Source of the DNA: Endozoicomonas sp. SCSIO W0465
GTDB taxonomy: Bacteria > Pseudomonadota > Gammaproteobacteria > Pseudomonadales > Endozoicomonadaceae
DNA: 64,000 nt
Reading direction: 5' to 3'
NCBI RefSeq assembly: GCF_023716865.1
Contig: NZ_CP092417.1
Span: 5,620,001-5,684,000, forward strand
The notes beneath the pieces are model-generated. The model saw only the letters and a program-made list of their open reading frames with translations. It was not told the origin of the DNA and did not search any database. The translations under genes and the position numbers were made by a program. Positions 17,987 through 26,579 of the stretch are shown one piece after another (within the stretch, counting starts at the first letter, position 1; each line of letters begins with the position of its first letter).

Positions 17987-18754
17987 CTAAAGCATCCGCG
18001 ATATGGCCTGAATCTGCCCACGTTGAAAGTTCTGCATGGCTCTTTCCCGGGCAAACTTCAGGTATCGCTTGAGATCACTATCCGGCAGGGTTCTATAGGT
18101 GTAAAGAAAGACATTCCGCATTCTTTCCAGCATATCTTTACGGATATAGAGCTTCTCCTGAGCTTTCAACACCTGGGCTGGCCGCATTGGCTGCTCAGCA
18201 CCCGCTGGCATGACCTCCCGAAGTATTCTCTGGGCTCCTACTGAAGCACTGGCAGCCAGTTCTGTACTCAACTCAACAGCATCAAGTGCTTCCATTAATG
18301 CTTCTATCAAGGTTATCCGGCTATTTCGAGGCTGCTCTGCCGATAGTTTTTCCCGGATATACGCTTCCATTTGCGCCTGATTGACCGGATCATTGGCTTC
18401 AGCTTCCAGACGGAGAATTTCCTTACCAAGGGGCGATCCGAACCAGTCAATCAATCGGTCCAACTCACCAACCGATAACGCTTCATCCAGGGTCACTTTC
18501 ATGGAGGCCCTGAAAAAGTCGGGACTGTAGCGTATCTTGACCACCTGATTGACCGTATCCAAAACCGGTTCGGGAATCGGATAGGTCTGCTCCTGAAGCG
18601 TCATACTGTCATGTATCCAGACAAGCTGGCGCTCCAGCCCTGCCTGGTCATAAAGCAGATCTAACAGCTGATGCTTTGCAGGAGATGCCTGTGCATTGGC
18701 AACAAAAAGCAGGGAAGCGAACAAACATGCAACTACTAATCTCTTTCCGTCCAT
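17987..18754 (-). CDS. DUF2059-type periplasmic protein
   Basis: Starting at the Met at 18752-18754 gives about 255 residues with a good signal peptide: MDGKRLVVACLFASLLFVAN, then AQASP. The frame is also open 21 codons further, but that would bury the signal sequence. The C-terminal part (helical, with PDFFRASMKVTLDEALSVGE and SPLGKEILRLEAEA) resembles the DUF2059 group, whose members act in the periplasm with unknown function. It is preceded by rsmE on the same strand with a 131-base gap. The family call is from pattern memory and moderately sure. Confidence 0.65.
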   Translation of the reverse strand: MDGKRLVVACLFASLLFVANAQASPAKHQLLDLLYDQAGLERQLVWIHDSMTLQEQTYPIPEPVLDTVNQVVKIRYSPDFFRASMKVTLDEALSVGELDRLIDWFGSPLGKEILRLEAEANDPVNQAQMEAYIREKLSAEQPRNSRITLIEALMEALDAVELSTELAASASVGAQRILREVMPAGAEQPMRPAQVLKAQEKLYIRKDMLERMRNVFLYTYRTLPDSDLKRYLKFARERAMQNFQRGQIQAISRML

Positions 18755-18885
18755 AGTCAGAGCCGTGTTGATACTGTTTATAGTGAAACAGGTGTCAGTA
18801 AATACATACCAACTCACTGTCTGAAGTGAGCGACAGTGACTGTCTTATCACTGAGACGCCTACACTTACCATACTCTGTTGAGTA

Positions 18886-19608
18886 TCAGTCGTAAAGCTT
18901 ACTGACAATGGCAGTTACGGCTGTTTCTACCCGTAAAATACGCGGCCCAAGATGAATCCGCTGAAACCCTGCCTGTTCAAGCTTGTCGACTTCATACTCA
19001 ATAAAGCCCCCTTCAGGGCCTATTGCCAATACAGCGGGTTCTGCAATCTGATGGGGACAGCCCTCGCCACCTACCGGGTGAGCCACAAGACCTCGACGGC
19101 CTTGAACTAATGCTGGCAAACGATCTTCGACAAAAGGCTTGAAGCGTCTCTCAACAATCACCTCTGGCATGACCGTATCCCGGGCTTGCTCAAGGCCCAG
19201 TATCAATTGCTCGCGCACTTTTGTTGGGCTCAACCAGGGAGACTGCCAGAAGCTTTTCTCGACCCTGTAGCTGTTCATCAGAATAATTTTCTTAACACCA
19301 AGTGACGTCAGATGTTGTAGTGAACGCTTGAGCATTTTGGGACGTGGCAAAGCCAGCAGAACAGTCAAAGGCAGAGCCTGAGGCGGAGGGCTATCCAGCT
19401 CTACCTCCAATTGCATTTTCTCTGAAGACAATTGCGTGATGACCCCTTTTCCAATCTTACCATTAACCATACCAACACGCAGTTCATCACCTTCACTGGC
19501 TTGATGAACGCCCAGCACATGCTTTATCTGCCGCTGATCCAGCTCTGCATGCTGCTCATCAATAAAGTGTTGTTGCTCAAGGAGAAGAAGGTTCATCAAA
19601 ACAGCCAT
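18886..19608 (-). CDS. rsmE: 16S rRNA m3U1498 methyltransferase RsmE
   Basis: RsmE methylates U1498 of 16S rRNA using SAM and has a SPOUT knot fold. The 240-residue protein has a PUA-like N-terminus (HVLGVHQASEGDELRVGM) and the knot motifs LAIGPEGGF (about residue 195) and LGPRILRVETAV (about 222). The start may instead be the Met four codons in (MNLLLLEQQHF). The gene start lies only 50 bases from the IS at 19659-20768, so its native promoter may have been displaced. Confidence 0.93.
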   Translation of the reverse strand: MAVLMNLLLLEQQHFIDEQHAELDQRQIKHVLGVHQASEGDELRVGMVNGKIGKGVITQLSSEKMQLEVELDSPPPQALPLTVLLALPRPKMLKRSLQHLTSLGVKKIILMNSYRVEKSFWQSPWLSPTKVREQLILGLEQARDTVMPEVIVERRFKPFVEDRLPALVQGRRGLVAHPVGGEGCPHQIAEPAVLAIGPEGGFIEYEVDKLEQAGFQRIHLGPRILRVETAVTAIVSKLYD

Positions 19609-19658
19609 ATGCTGAAAAGCCAGTTATCCGTGAGGAACTTAAACTGGCATATTCAATA

Positions 19659-20768
19659 ACTCAAGTTACGCACCTTGCTGAAAATCAGCCATTATTGGTG
19701 GCATGAAAAATGATCTCATAGAACTTTATTCTGACTACCTGTTGTCGTCGTCTGGGAAGACCACTGCAACGGGAGTGTCAGAGCTTTTGGATAATGTCTA
19801 CAGTCATGACCAATTCACCCGATTGCTTTCAAACAATGAGTTTACCAGTCGTGACTTATGGCTTTACGTTAAACCCGTCGTGCGACAGGTTGAGTGCAGT
19901 GATGGGGTTTTGATCTTTGACGATACGATTCAGGAAAAGCAGTTCAGCAAAGAGAATGCCCTGAACACCTGGCATTTTGATCATACAAAAAATCGCACCG
20001 TGAAAGGTATAAATCTGCTCAATGCACACTACCATGCCGGAGATGCGTCGATTCCTGTCGCCTATAAATTGATCGAGAAAACCATCCTGTACACCGACTT
20101 GAAGACAAAAAAGGTAAGACGATATGCAGAGCAAACCAAAAATGAAATGATGCGGGAGATGCTGATGATTTGCTGCCATAACCAGCTTATGTTCCGCTAT
20201 GTCCTTGCAGATAGCTGGTTTTGCTCAAACGACAATATGATGTTTATTCGACACGACTGTAATAAACATTTCCTGATGGCGATGAAGTCAAACCGCAAGG
20301 TATCCCTCAGTCTGGACGACAAATTACAAGGCCGTTCACAGCGTATAGATACTGTTGATTTTTCAGAAGATAAGCCTGTACAAGGGTGGATAGCAGGTGT
20401 CGATTTCCCTGTTCTGCTATACCGTCAGGTCTTTAAAAACAAAGACGGAAGCACAGGCATTCTCTATCTGGTTTGCAGCGATCTTGACTGTGATGCCGAG
20501 ACTCTCAAGGCAATCTACGAGAAACGGTGGAAAGTCGAGGTCTTCCATAAAACGCTGAAATCGAATGCGTCAATGGCCAAGTCACCGGCGCATACTGTGA
20601 GAACACAGAGTAATCATATCTTTCTTTCAATTTACTCAGCCTTCAGGTTGGAAGTATTGTCATTGAAAGTAAATCTGAATCACTTTCAGCTCAGAGCCAA
20701 AATCTATATGGCAGGGCTGAAAGCTTCGTTGGGGCAGCTGAGAGAGCTGTTAGCTGCGTAACTTCAGT
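19659..20768 (+). mobile_element. IS4-type insertion sequence, 1110 bp, 5-bp candidate duplication
   Basis: The ends are imperfect inverted repeats: actcaagttacgcacc (19659-19674) and the complement of gctgcgtaacttcagt (20753-20768), 14 of 16 matching. A direct repeat caata flanks both ends (19654-19658 and 20769-20773). One transposase fills the element. It sits between the rsmE start and a split small gene. Confidence 0.82.
19703..20761 (+). CDS. IS4-superfamily DDE transposase
   Basis: This 352-residue transposase is encoded by the IS at 19659-20768. The catalytic residues appear as FDDTIQEK (about residue 72), LADSWF (about 170) and the Glu of YEKRWKVEVFHKTLK (about 275), an exact Y-x2-R-x3-E-x6-K match. 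The frame is uninterrupted. It is not closely similar to the other two transposases in this window, so at least three IS groups are present. Confidence 0.9.
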   Translation: MKNDLIELYSDYLLSSSGKTTATGVSELLDNVYSHDQFTRLLSNNEFTSRDLWLYVKPVVRQVECSDGVLIFDDTIQEKQFSKENALNTWHFDHTKNRTVKGINLLNAHYHAGDASIPVAYKLIEKTILYTDLKTKKVRRYAEQTKNEMMREMLMICCHNQLMFRYVLADSWFCSNDNMMFIRHDCNKHFLMAMKSNRKVSLSLDDKLQGRSQRIDTVDFSEDKPVQGWIAGVDFPVLLYRQVFKNKDGSTGILYLVCSDLDCDAETLKAIYEKRWKVEVFHKTLKSNASMAKSPAHTVRTQSNHIFLSIYSAFRLEVLSLKVNLNHFQLRAKIYMAGLKASLGQLRELLAA

Positions 20769-20800
20769 CAATAAAAGAAAAATCAGGGAATTCAGACAAC

Positions 20801-21359
20801 TTAAAAAGCGTCACCTCTACGATAATCATCCACAAGCCGATCAATCTCATCAAGTACCTGATCAATAGCTGACGGTGAAAGCTTAATATTACCAGATACC
20901 AGCTCATTCGGCTATGTTCCCTTTAGTGGTTGGCGTTGTTTTTTTCTTCATACCTTGGAGTAATAAGTACTTAGATTTATTATAGGTACTTGAGAAAAAC
21001 CAACAGAGCATAGGGCTTGGGAAGAGCAGTGAAAGACCTTGCTCAGTGGATTTCTTAGCTGGCAATGGCTGATATTTAATTTTAATAGCGTTTCAGTATT
21101 TCTGTTTAATACCTGAATATCTACAGCTATTAAAACTACCACCAACCATTAAAGGGAACTTAGCCAGCTCATTCCTTAACTCATCCACAGACGAAAAATG
21201 TGCCGAGAGCAGTGCTTTAAGGGGGTGAAAACCCGGAACAGGGAGCAGCCAGAACTGACCGTTCTGGATCACTTCAATAGGAACGTGAAACGGCGAATGA
21301 TGACAGACATGGACAGAACAAGACACTTCCTGTGCATTTGAGAAGTGGGGATATGGCAT
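20801..21359 (-). pseudogene. Small orphan gene split by a MITE-like insertion
   Basis: The minus frame starts at ATG 21357-21359 behind a strong GGGAGGAAG ribosome site and reads MPYPHFSNAQEVSCSVHVC through SSVDELRNEL. There the 256-bp insertion at 20910-21165 begins. Past the insertion the same frame resumes with VSGNIKLSPSAIDQVLDEID and stops at 20801-20803. Removing the insertion and one 9-bp duplication restores one frame of roughly 100 codons. As it stands translation runs 21 codons or so into the insertion and stops at 21093. I recognise no family. Confidence 0.8.
20910..21165. mobile_element. MITE-like element, 256 bp, about 24-bp terminal inverted repeats
   Basis: The left end begins ggctatgttccctttagtgg (20910-20929) and the complement of the right end begins ggctaagttccctttaatgg (from 21165 back). 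Over 24 bases there are two mismatches. A perfect 9-bp direct repeat, agctcattc, flanks it (20901-20909 and 21166-21174). It has no credible coding frame. Size, ends and duplication fit a non-autonomous element mobilised by a transposase elsewhere; none of the three ISs here has these ends. Confidence 0.85.
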
Positions 21360-21622
21360 ACTTCCTCCCTGAAGCATCTGTTACAAAGGACAATGCAAAC
21401 CAAACCTCTCTGTTAAATTATTCTCTCATAAACGCTGATAATTCCGGGCAGAAAACTGGTTATTTCACCCCCTGCAGAATCCTATATACATTCCCACGTA
21501 AAGCAGGGGAGGCGAAATTTTATACCAATTTGCTGCCAGCTAAATAACCGCATTGATGCAGGAGCTGGAGAAATGCAACAGCCATGCTGCTAAGGCAGGC
21601 TACCCTCGTAAGCTCCCTAAAG

Positions 21623-22885
21623 TTAATACACCACATCCGTCAAGTCTGATCTCACCCGGGTAGGCAGGGGTAGTTGGGCAATAGCGTCATTCATAGACGA
21701 CGGGATATCCGAACGATCAGTTTTTTGAATCTGCTTCTTGAGCGTATCGAGAATAACTACATGACAGCATTGCTTCAGGGTAGGTAACTTCTCACTATTA
21801 TATGGCAGTGAATCGAGAAAGCTGACAATTTGCTGACATTTTTTTGGGGTGATGTTGTGTTTAAAACCCGTGCTCACATTGTCTCTGGCAGCCAAGGCCA
21901 CGGCGCGCCTATCCTTTAAGTCTGACAGTACCGAACGATCGTAATCTGTCATATCCCTCAAAAGCTGATCCATACCGTTCTGGCCCGCATGTTGACTCCA
22001 TGTAAATCCTTTCATGTTGTCTATTTGTTCAATATTGACGCCACTCTGCAGCAACAAAACGGCAATCCTGCCGCCATCAACATTATTATTTCCTCGATTC
22101 ATACACAGCTGATGCAACGGTGTCTGTCCAGCCTTATTGAGGATATTGACATTAGCGCCCATCTGCAATAAAGCAATTACAACCTCCCGTTGATTATTTC
22201 TCGCTGCAATGTGCAGCGGTGTATTGCCATGACGATCCCGGCAATCAACCATATTGATCGAACGGGCGGCACTGTCAATGCCAGCAGGCCGGTCACGCTC
22301 CACCAAACGTGTGATCAATTCGGGGAAATTGTGACGGGCAGCATAGTGAATAGGCCAGAAGCCTCTGATTGCCATGCGCTGATCAGCGCCTGCACCAAGC
22401 AAGGCCTCCAGAGCCTCAACTCGACCCGCTTCAATGAGCGGTTCTGTCTCGCGCGCCCCCCCAAATCTGGTTTTAACCTGAGCACCACAAAGCAAAGCCA
22501 GCGGCGTAAAACCATTCCCATCGACACCATTAATGTCTGCCAACTGCCCCGTGGCAATCATAGCAACCACTGCCGATCCGTTACCCGATTGGGCCGCAGC
22601 GTGCAGTGGGCTAGACTCTCTCAAGTCACCTAAGGTAACCCCGGCACTCAGTTCTGCCCCTCGGGCAAGATAAGACTGAACCTGCTCAAGATTAACCACT
22701 GCATGATTTTGTAAGGCAAGAGACAACTCCCTGGCTGGCTGACCCGTCGGAGGAATGGCCGTCGTAACATGTGATGCACTCACTCTGCCAGAATTGTCAT
22801 TTGACGGGTTTGAGTATTGCCTTAGCCTTGAATTCGCGGCTTGCAGTTGTGGGGCAATAGATCTGCACAGATCTGAAAGATTCAT
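21623..22885 (-). CDS. Ankyrin-repeat protein
   Basis: This 420-residue protein has about five to six ankyrin repeats, seen at SPLHAAAQSGNGSAVVAMI (about 91), NGFTPLALLCGA (about 124), PIHYAARHNFPELITRLVE (about 172), HGNTPLHIAARNNQREVVIA (about 217) and AGQTPLHQLC (about 252). The first 60 residues are polar and probably disordered; the last 120 are helical with no recognised domain. A very strong AGGAGGTG lies just before the ATG. No signal peptide is seen. Ankyrin proteins of host-associated bacteria are often translocated effectors, but that is inference here. The 240-base spacer upstream shows no gene. Confidence 0.88.
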   Translation of the reverse strand: MNLSDLCRSIAPQLQAANSRLRQYSNPSNDNSGRVSASHVTTAIPPTGQPARELSLALQNHAVVNLEQVQSYLARGAELSAGVTLGDLRESSPLHAAAQSGNGSAVVAMIATGQLADINGVDGNGFTPLALLCGAQVKTRFGGARETEPLIEAGRVEALEALLGAGADQRMAIRGFWPIHYAARHNFPELITRLVERDRPAGIDSAARSINMVDCRDRHGNTPLHIAARNNQREVVIALLQMGANVNILNKAGQTPLHQLCMNRGNNNVDGGRIAVLLLQSGVNIEQIDNMKGFTWSQHAGQNGMDQLLRDMTDYDRSVLSDLKDRRAVALAARDNVSTGFKHNITPKKCQQIVSFLDSLPYNSEKLPTLKQCCHVVILDTLKKQIQKTDRSDIPSSMNDAIAQLPLPTRVRSDLTDVVY

Positions 22886-23128
22886 TCGTCACCTCCTGTT
22901 TGTGTGATCATCGTCTATTTTGATTTTTTTACTTTTAAAAATTTGACCAAAAAAACAGGTAAAGGTTCAACCCTTCTTTCGCCTACACTGATTCGATGCG
23001 TGCTTTCTAGCAAACGTATGGGGATGATTAGCTAAGAAATCATGTGAACTGATATTGGGGCTCACTGAACAATTCACAATAAACAGGATTAAATGCAGCT
23101 TATGAGAACAACGTATTGAGACAGAGCA

Positions 23129-23926
23129 TTATACTTCCGCCTCGTCAGGCCTCCGACTCTTCACAAACCGGGCAAAGAGAATCCCGCACTCAAACAACAG
23201 CCACATCGGAATAGCCAGCAGAGACTGGGAAATGACGTCAGGAGGCGTCATAATCATCCCGATCACAAAGCAGCCAACCACCACATAGGGGCGCTTATCT
23301 TTAAGGCTTGCTACGGTAGTCACACCCGACCACACCAGCAGGACCGTCGCCACCGGAATCTCAAAAGCGATACCAAAGGCAAAGAACAGTTTCAGGATAA
23401 AATCCAGGTAACTGTTGATGTCCGTCATCACGGTGACTGATTCAGGGCCAACCGTGGTGAAAAATGAGAAAATCAACGGAAAGACCACGTAATAGGCAAA
23501 GGCGATGCCCAGGTAAAACAGCAAAATACTGGCAATCAGCAGGGGAATCGCAATGATCTTCTCATGCCGGTAAAGGCCCGGAGCAATAAATCCCCATGCC
23601 TGATGGAGAATAAAAGGAATCGCAATAAACAGCGACAATACAATGGTCAGCTTAAAGGGAGCCAGAAAGGGAGAAGCTACCTCAGTAGCAATCATGGTAC
23701 TGCCCTCTGGCAGACTGGCACGCAACGGTTCCGATATATAAACGTAAATATCGTTGGAAAAGTAAAACAATCCTGCAAAGACCACCAGAATAGCAATGAG
23801 GCTTTTCAGGATGCGTCCACGCAGCTCAAGGAGATGCTGAACGAGAGGCTGTTCTTTATCCTGCTCTGTCTCTTTCGATGTCTGCTGAGATTGATCTGAC
23901 GTTGTTTCCGACTTTTTTCCTGACAT
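23129..23926 (-). CDS. tatC: Sec-independent protein translocase TatC
   Basis: TatC is the twin-arginine signal receptor of the Tat export system. At 265 residues with six transmembrane helices it is typical. The conserved HLLELRGRILKSLIAILVVF (about 30-50) and FALPFILHQAWGFIAPGLY-type region (IPFILHQAWGFIAPGLYRHE, about 105-125) are clear. A charged N-terminal tail of some 28 residues rich in Q, E and S precedes the first helix. It follows tatB with a 6-base gap. Confidence 0.96.
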   Translation of the reverse strand: MSGKKSETTSDQSQQTSKETEQDKEQPLVQHLLELRGRILKSLIAILVVFAGLFYFSNDIYVYISEPLRASLPEGSTMIATEVASPFLAPFKLTIVLSLFIAIPFILHQAWGFIAPGLYRHEKIIAIPLLIASILLFYLGIAFAYYVVFPLIFSFFTTVGPESVTVMTDINSYLDFILKLFFAFGIAFEIPVATVLLVWSGVTTVASLKDKRPYVVVGCFVIGMIMTPPDVISQSLLAIPMWLLFECGILFARFVKSRRPDEAEV

Positions 23927-23932
23927 AGTTAC

Positions 23933-24352
23933 TTACTGCCTGTCCTTTTCCTGAGACAGATGACTAGAGGTTTTATTCACCGCCATTCTCTCAACGCTGT
24001 CATCTGGGCCCACTGAGCGACTATCCCTTTCAGGTGAGGTATTCACATCGGAAGACGTTTGATCTTCCACAGTATCGATGCTCACAGACTTTTTCAGATC
24101 ATTGATCTGACTTTGAAACTGTTCACGGGTTTTATTCAACTCTTTCATGACAGCTTCATTGTGCAATTGCTGCTTGATTCCATCAGCATCAATCTCCCGC
24201 TCAAGCTCTTCTTTAACGGACTGAAAACTGCGACGGATCTTACCCACCCAGTATGCGGTTGTTCGGATAGCCTGAGGCAGACGCTCGGGCCCCAATACCA
24301 CCAGAGCAATCACGGCAACCAATAATAACTCTGTAAAACCTATATCAAGCAC
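23933..24352 (-). CDS. tatB: Tat translocase subunit TatB
   Basis: TatB works with TatC in signal-peptide recognition. The 139-residue protein starts at a GTG and opens with LDIGFTELLLVAVIALVVLG, followed by the conserved GPERLP hinge and an amphipathic helix. The C-terminal half is polar and disordered. It is coupled to tatC (6-base gap) but lies 226 bases after tatA, a longer distance than in most tat operons. Its ribosome site (GAGAGGTG about 12 bases upstream) is distant. Confidence 0.93.
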   Translation of the reverse strand: MLDIGFTELLLVAVIALVVLGPERLPQAIRTTAYWVGKIRRSFQSVKEELEREIDADGIKQQLHNEAVMKELNKTREQFQSQINDLKKSVSIDTVEDQTSSDVNTSPERDSRSVGPDDSVERMAVNKTSSHLSQEKDRQ

Positions 24353-24578
24353 AGCGAACTATCGCACCTCTCGATGACAGCAACCTGTAACTACCATTGA
24401 TAACAGTAGCGGCATTTGCCAGCTGGTTGCTGCAGCCTCCCCCCACAGGAGGGACACACTGAATTCAAAAAAATACGTTCAGCCAGGCAAATTTACCCTG
24501 AAGCCTTTTCATCCAATACCGTGCCTCGTCACAGGAACGCCCTGATAAACTGAACCCACAACGAAGCGTCAACAGGCC

Positions 24579-24836
24579 TTAGTGCCTGGACTTTTCCCGG
24601 TCAGACTCAAGGTTACGCTGCTCAATAGAGTCAGCCTTCAGTTCAGCTTTTCCCATGCCCTTTTCATTACTCTTTTCATCTTCCTGCTCATCATCAGAGC
24701 TCAGTGCTTTTTTGAAGCCTTTTACTGCTCCGCCAAGATCACTGCCCATTCCACGGAGTTTTTTCGTACCAAAAAGCATAACCACGATCAACAGGATGAT
24801 CAGTAACTGCCAGATACTGATGCCACCAAAACCCAT
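24579..24836 (-). CDS. tatA: Tat translocase pore subunit TatA
   Basis: TatA polymerises to form the Tat passage. The 85-residue protein has an N-terminal transmembrane helix (GGISIWQLLIILLIVVMLFG), the FGTKKLRGMGSDLG hinge and amphipathic helix (GGAVKGFKKAL), and an acidic then basic tail rich in D/E/K. The gene follows hisE with a 122-base gap. The 226 bases between tatA and tatB contain only a short possible 15-codon frame (from an ATG near 24510) and a small gc hairpin; I see no convincing feature there. Confidence 0.94.
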   Translation of the reverse strand: MGFGGISIWQLLIILLIVVMLFGTKKLRGMGSDLGGAVKGFKKALSSDDEQEDEKSNEKGMGKAELKADSIEQRNLESDREKSRH

Positions 24837-24958
24837 TTTCTACTCCTTCAGCTTTCCATGAAACTGATCAAATAATATACAAGGCAGATATATTACCCCA
24901 TTCTTCCACTTGTGGCGCGGCCATTTTGCAAGATCGTTCAGGAAAATGGGGAATAGGG

Positions 24959-25294
24959 TTATCCGCGGGATGCCTTCTCTTCTATGCCGGAAAGCCCGAA
25001 ACGACGATCCAGCTCATTCAGCACGTCAGCAGGCTCAAGCCCAAGATGAGACAGCATGACCATGGAATGGAACCAGAGGTCTGCGGTTTCATAAATGACA
25101 GCCTCCCGGTTATGGTCCTTATGTTCATATCCCAAAGCCTTGGCAGCAATCAGCACTTCTGCTGACTCTTCACCCACTTTTTTCAGAATATGATCCAGTC
25201 CCTTATTATGAAGTTGTGCAACGTAAGAGAAATCCGGATCAGCCTGCCTGCGACTGCTTAACACTTCAGTTAATCGCTCGATTATATCGCTCAT
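24959..25294 (-). CDS. hisE: Phosphoribosyl-ATP pyrophosphatase HisE
   Basis: HisE hydrolyses PR-ATP to PR-AMP, the second step of histidine synthesis. The length of 111 residues is normal. The MazG-like helices carry the metal-binding KKVGEESAEVLIAAKA (about 37-52) and YETADLWFHSMVMLSHLGL (about 66-85). It is a separate gene from hisI, as in Pseudomonas and relatives, not the fused HisIE of enterics, and precedes tatA in the hisI-hisE-tatABC order shared by many gammaproteobacteria. Confidence 0.95.
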   Translation of the reverse strand: MSDIIERLTEVLSSRRQADPDFSYVAQLHNKGLDHILKKVGEESAEVLIAAKALGYEHKDHNREAVIYETADLWFHSMVMLSHLGLEPADVLNELDRRFGLSGIEEKASRG

Positions 25295-25335
25295 CTTTTA
25301 GCCCGTAGGATGATTTACAGCAAAGAAAACAGTCT

Positions 25336-25743
25336 TTACTGATCTCCATAAATCGTTTCTGGATCCCGCAACACCGGGTCTTCGGTATTCCACGATACCT
25401 TTCCATTGTTATCCCTGAGGCGACGGTAGAAACAAGACTTTCGTCCTGTATGACAGGCAATGCCACCAATTTGTTCCACTTTGAGCAGGATCGCATCACC
25501 ATCACAGTCAAGACGGCATTCTTCCAGCCGCTGCGTATGACCAGAGCTTTCACCCTTACGCCACAGTCTGCCCCGTGAACGGGACCAGTATGTGGCAACC
25601 TTTTCTTTCAGGGTCAGTTCCAGTGATTCCCGGTTCATCCAGGCCAGCATCAATACCTCTCCGGTTTTATGGTCCTGGGCAATGGCCGTTACCAGACCAT
25701 CATCATTCCATTGAACCTCATCCAGCCAGTGATTTGTTTTCAT
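25336..25743 (-). CDS. hisI: Phosphoribosyl-AMP cyclohydrolase HisI
   Basis: HisI opens the purine ring of PR-AMP, the third histidine step, using zinc. The 135-residue protein has WNDDGLVTAIAQDHKTGEVL, the MLAWMNRESLELTL motif (about 33), WSRSRGRLWRKGESSGH (about 53), DCDGDAILL (about 79) and the Cys ligand in GGIACHTGRKSCFYR (about 93). It lies 41 bases before hisE. Upstream, 300 bases separate it from an accessory Cys-rich gene. Confidence 0.95.
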   Translation of the reverse strand: MKTNHWLDEVQWNDDGLVTAIAQDHKTGEVLMLAWMNRESLELTLKEKVATYWSRSRGRLWRKGESSGHTQRLEECRLDCDGDAILLKVEQIGGIACHTGRKSCFYRRLRDNNGKVSWNTEDPVLRDPETIYGDQ

Positions 25744-26045
25744 AACACTATCCGCACATTAGTATCCATCGTTGGGCAGAACATATTGTTAATAGTCAGG
25801 ATCGCCCTCCACATGTCAGCACTCAGGAACAGGTTTAAGGCCACCGGTATTTGATGTACTTTCCGGAAAATGTGACCTGGCTGAACGTTAAATGGCAAAG
25901 CAGGATTTAATACAAAAACAGGGGTAATTACCGCACAAGCTGTGCAAACCATCAACTGGTCAGTTTTTAATATTTTGCATATCAGGCCAGAGAAATCATT
26001 TTACCCGTTCACATACTCACGCGGCTGATCAGATCTCATACCCTG
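25744..26045. other. Intergenic, about 300 bases, no gene seen
   Basis: This spacer lies between the Cys-rich PPxY gene and hisI. It is AT-rich near 25960-25990. I found no hairpin with a T-run and no frame with a ribosome site. The hisI promoter presumably lies here. Confidence 0.5.
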
Positions 26046-26519
26046 TTACCCACTAAGGCATGACAAAGCTATCATGCAGGCAGAAACACAACAGGTTTCG
26101 AGAAGATCACCACAACAGCCATTGCCCATCAGCCGTTCACAACACCCTTTATGGTTAGCACGCCGCTCTACCTGGAAAGCATCTTCTCTCATCAGTTTCA
26201 TGACTTCATTGAGTACCAGCGCGTTATTACGGCCAGGAACACCTTGCTGAGCCTGCCTCATAGCTTCCGAATAGGGCGGCGGGGGCGAAGCGGGAGCGCA
26301 TAGGCGACAAGGCTGAGAAGTAACGACGATATGCCCCGAGAAACGTCCAGATGCGTCTATGCTTGGGCTTTGACCAGGCGCTTGACCAGGCGCTTGGGTC
26401 GCACCGTAGCCAGATGATTGAGCCTGGCTTGCAAAACTGTCCTGAACCGAATTCATAGAGCAACTCATTCTGGCTGATATATACCAATTATTTGACCCAC
26501 GGAATGAGAAAAAGTTCAT
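26046..26519 (-). CDS. Cys-rich orphan protein with a PPPPY motif, effector candidate
   Basis: This 157-residue protein matches no family I know. It has a polar, Gln/Ala/Pro-rich first half with a short repeat (APGQAPGQSP, about 44), a PPPPYSEAM motif (about 79-87) and a C-terminal Cys-rich hydrophobic segment (CCERLMGNGCCGDLLETCC, about 125-143). PPxY is the WW-domain ligand of eukaryotic proteins. A proline motif followed by a Cys-rich membrane-like tail recalls LITAF-like architecture, by analogy only. The start could be a later Met (26468 or 26456). It sits between ubiB and hisI, where conserved clusters normally have no such gene. Confidence 0.6.
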   Translation of the reverse strand: MNFFSFRGSNNWYISARMSCSMNSVQDSFASQAQSSGYGATQAPGQAPGQSPSIDASGRFSGHIVVTSQPCRLCAPASPPPPYSEAMRQAQQGVPGRNNALVLNEVMKLMREDAFQVERRANHKGCCERLMGNGCCGDLLETCCVSACMIALSCLSG

Positions 26520-26579
26520 GCTCGGGATTCCTACCTGGCCCGGCTTGTTTCACGACAAAGGTGTAAACAGGTAACCTTC

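Noticed and set aside
20948..21145. 65-codon frame inside the MITE-like element
   Set aside because: Starts and stops within the 256-bp element, no ribosome site, no family; the ends and size already explain the segment.
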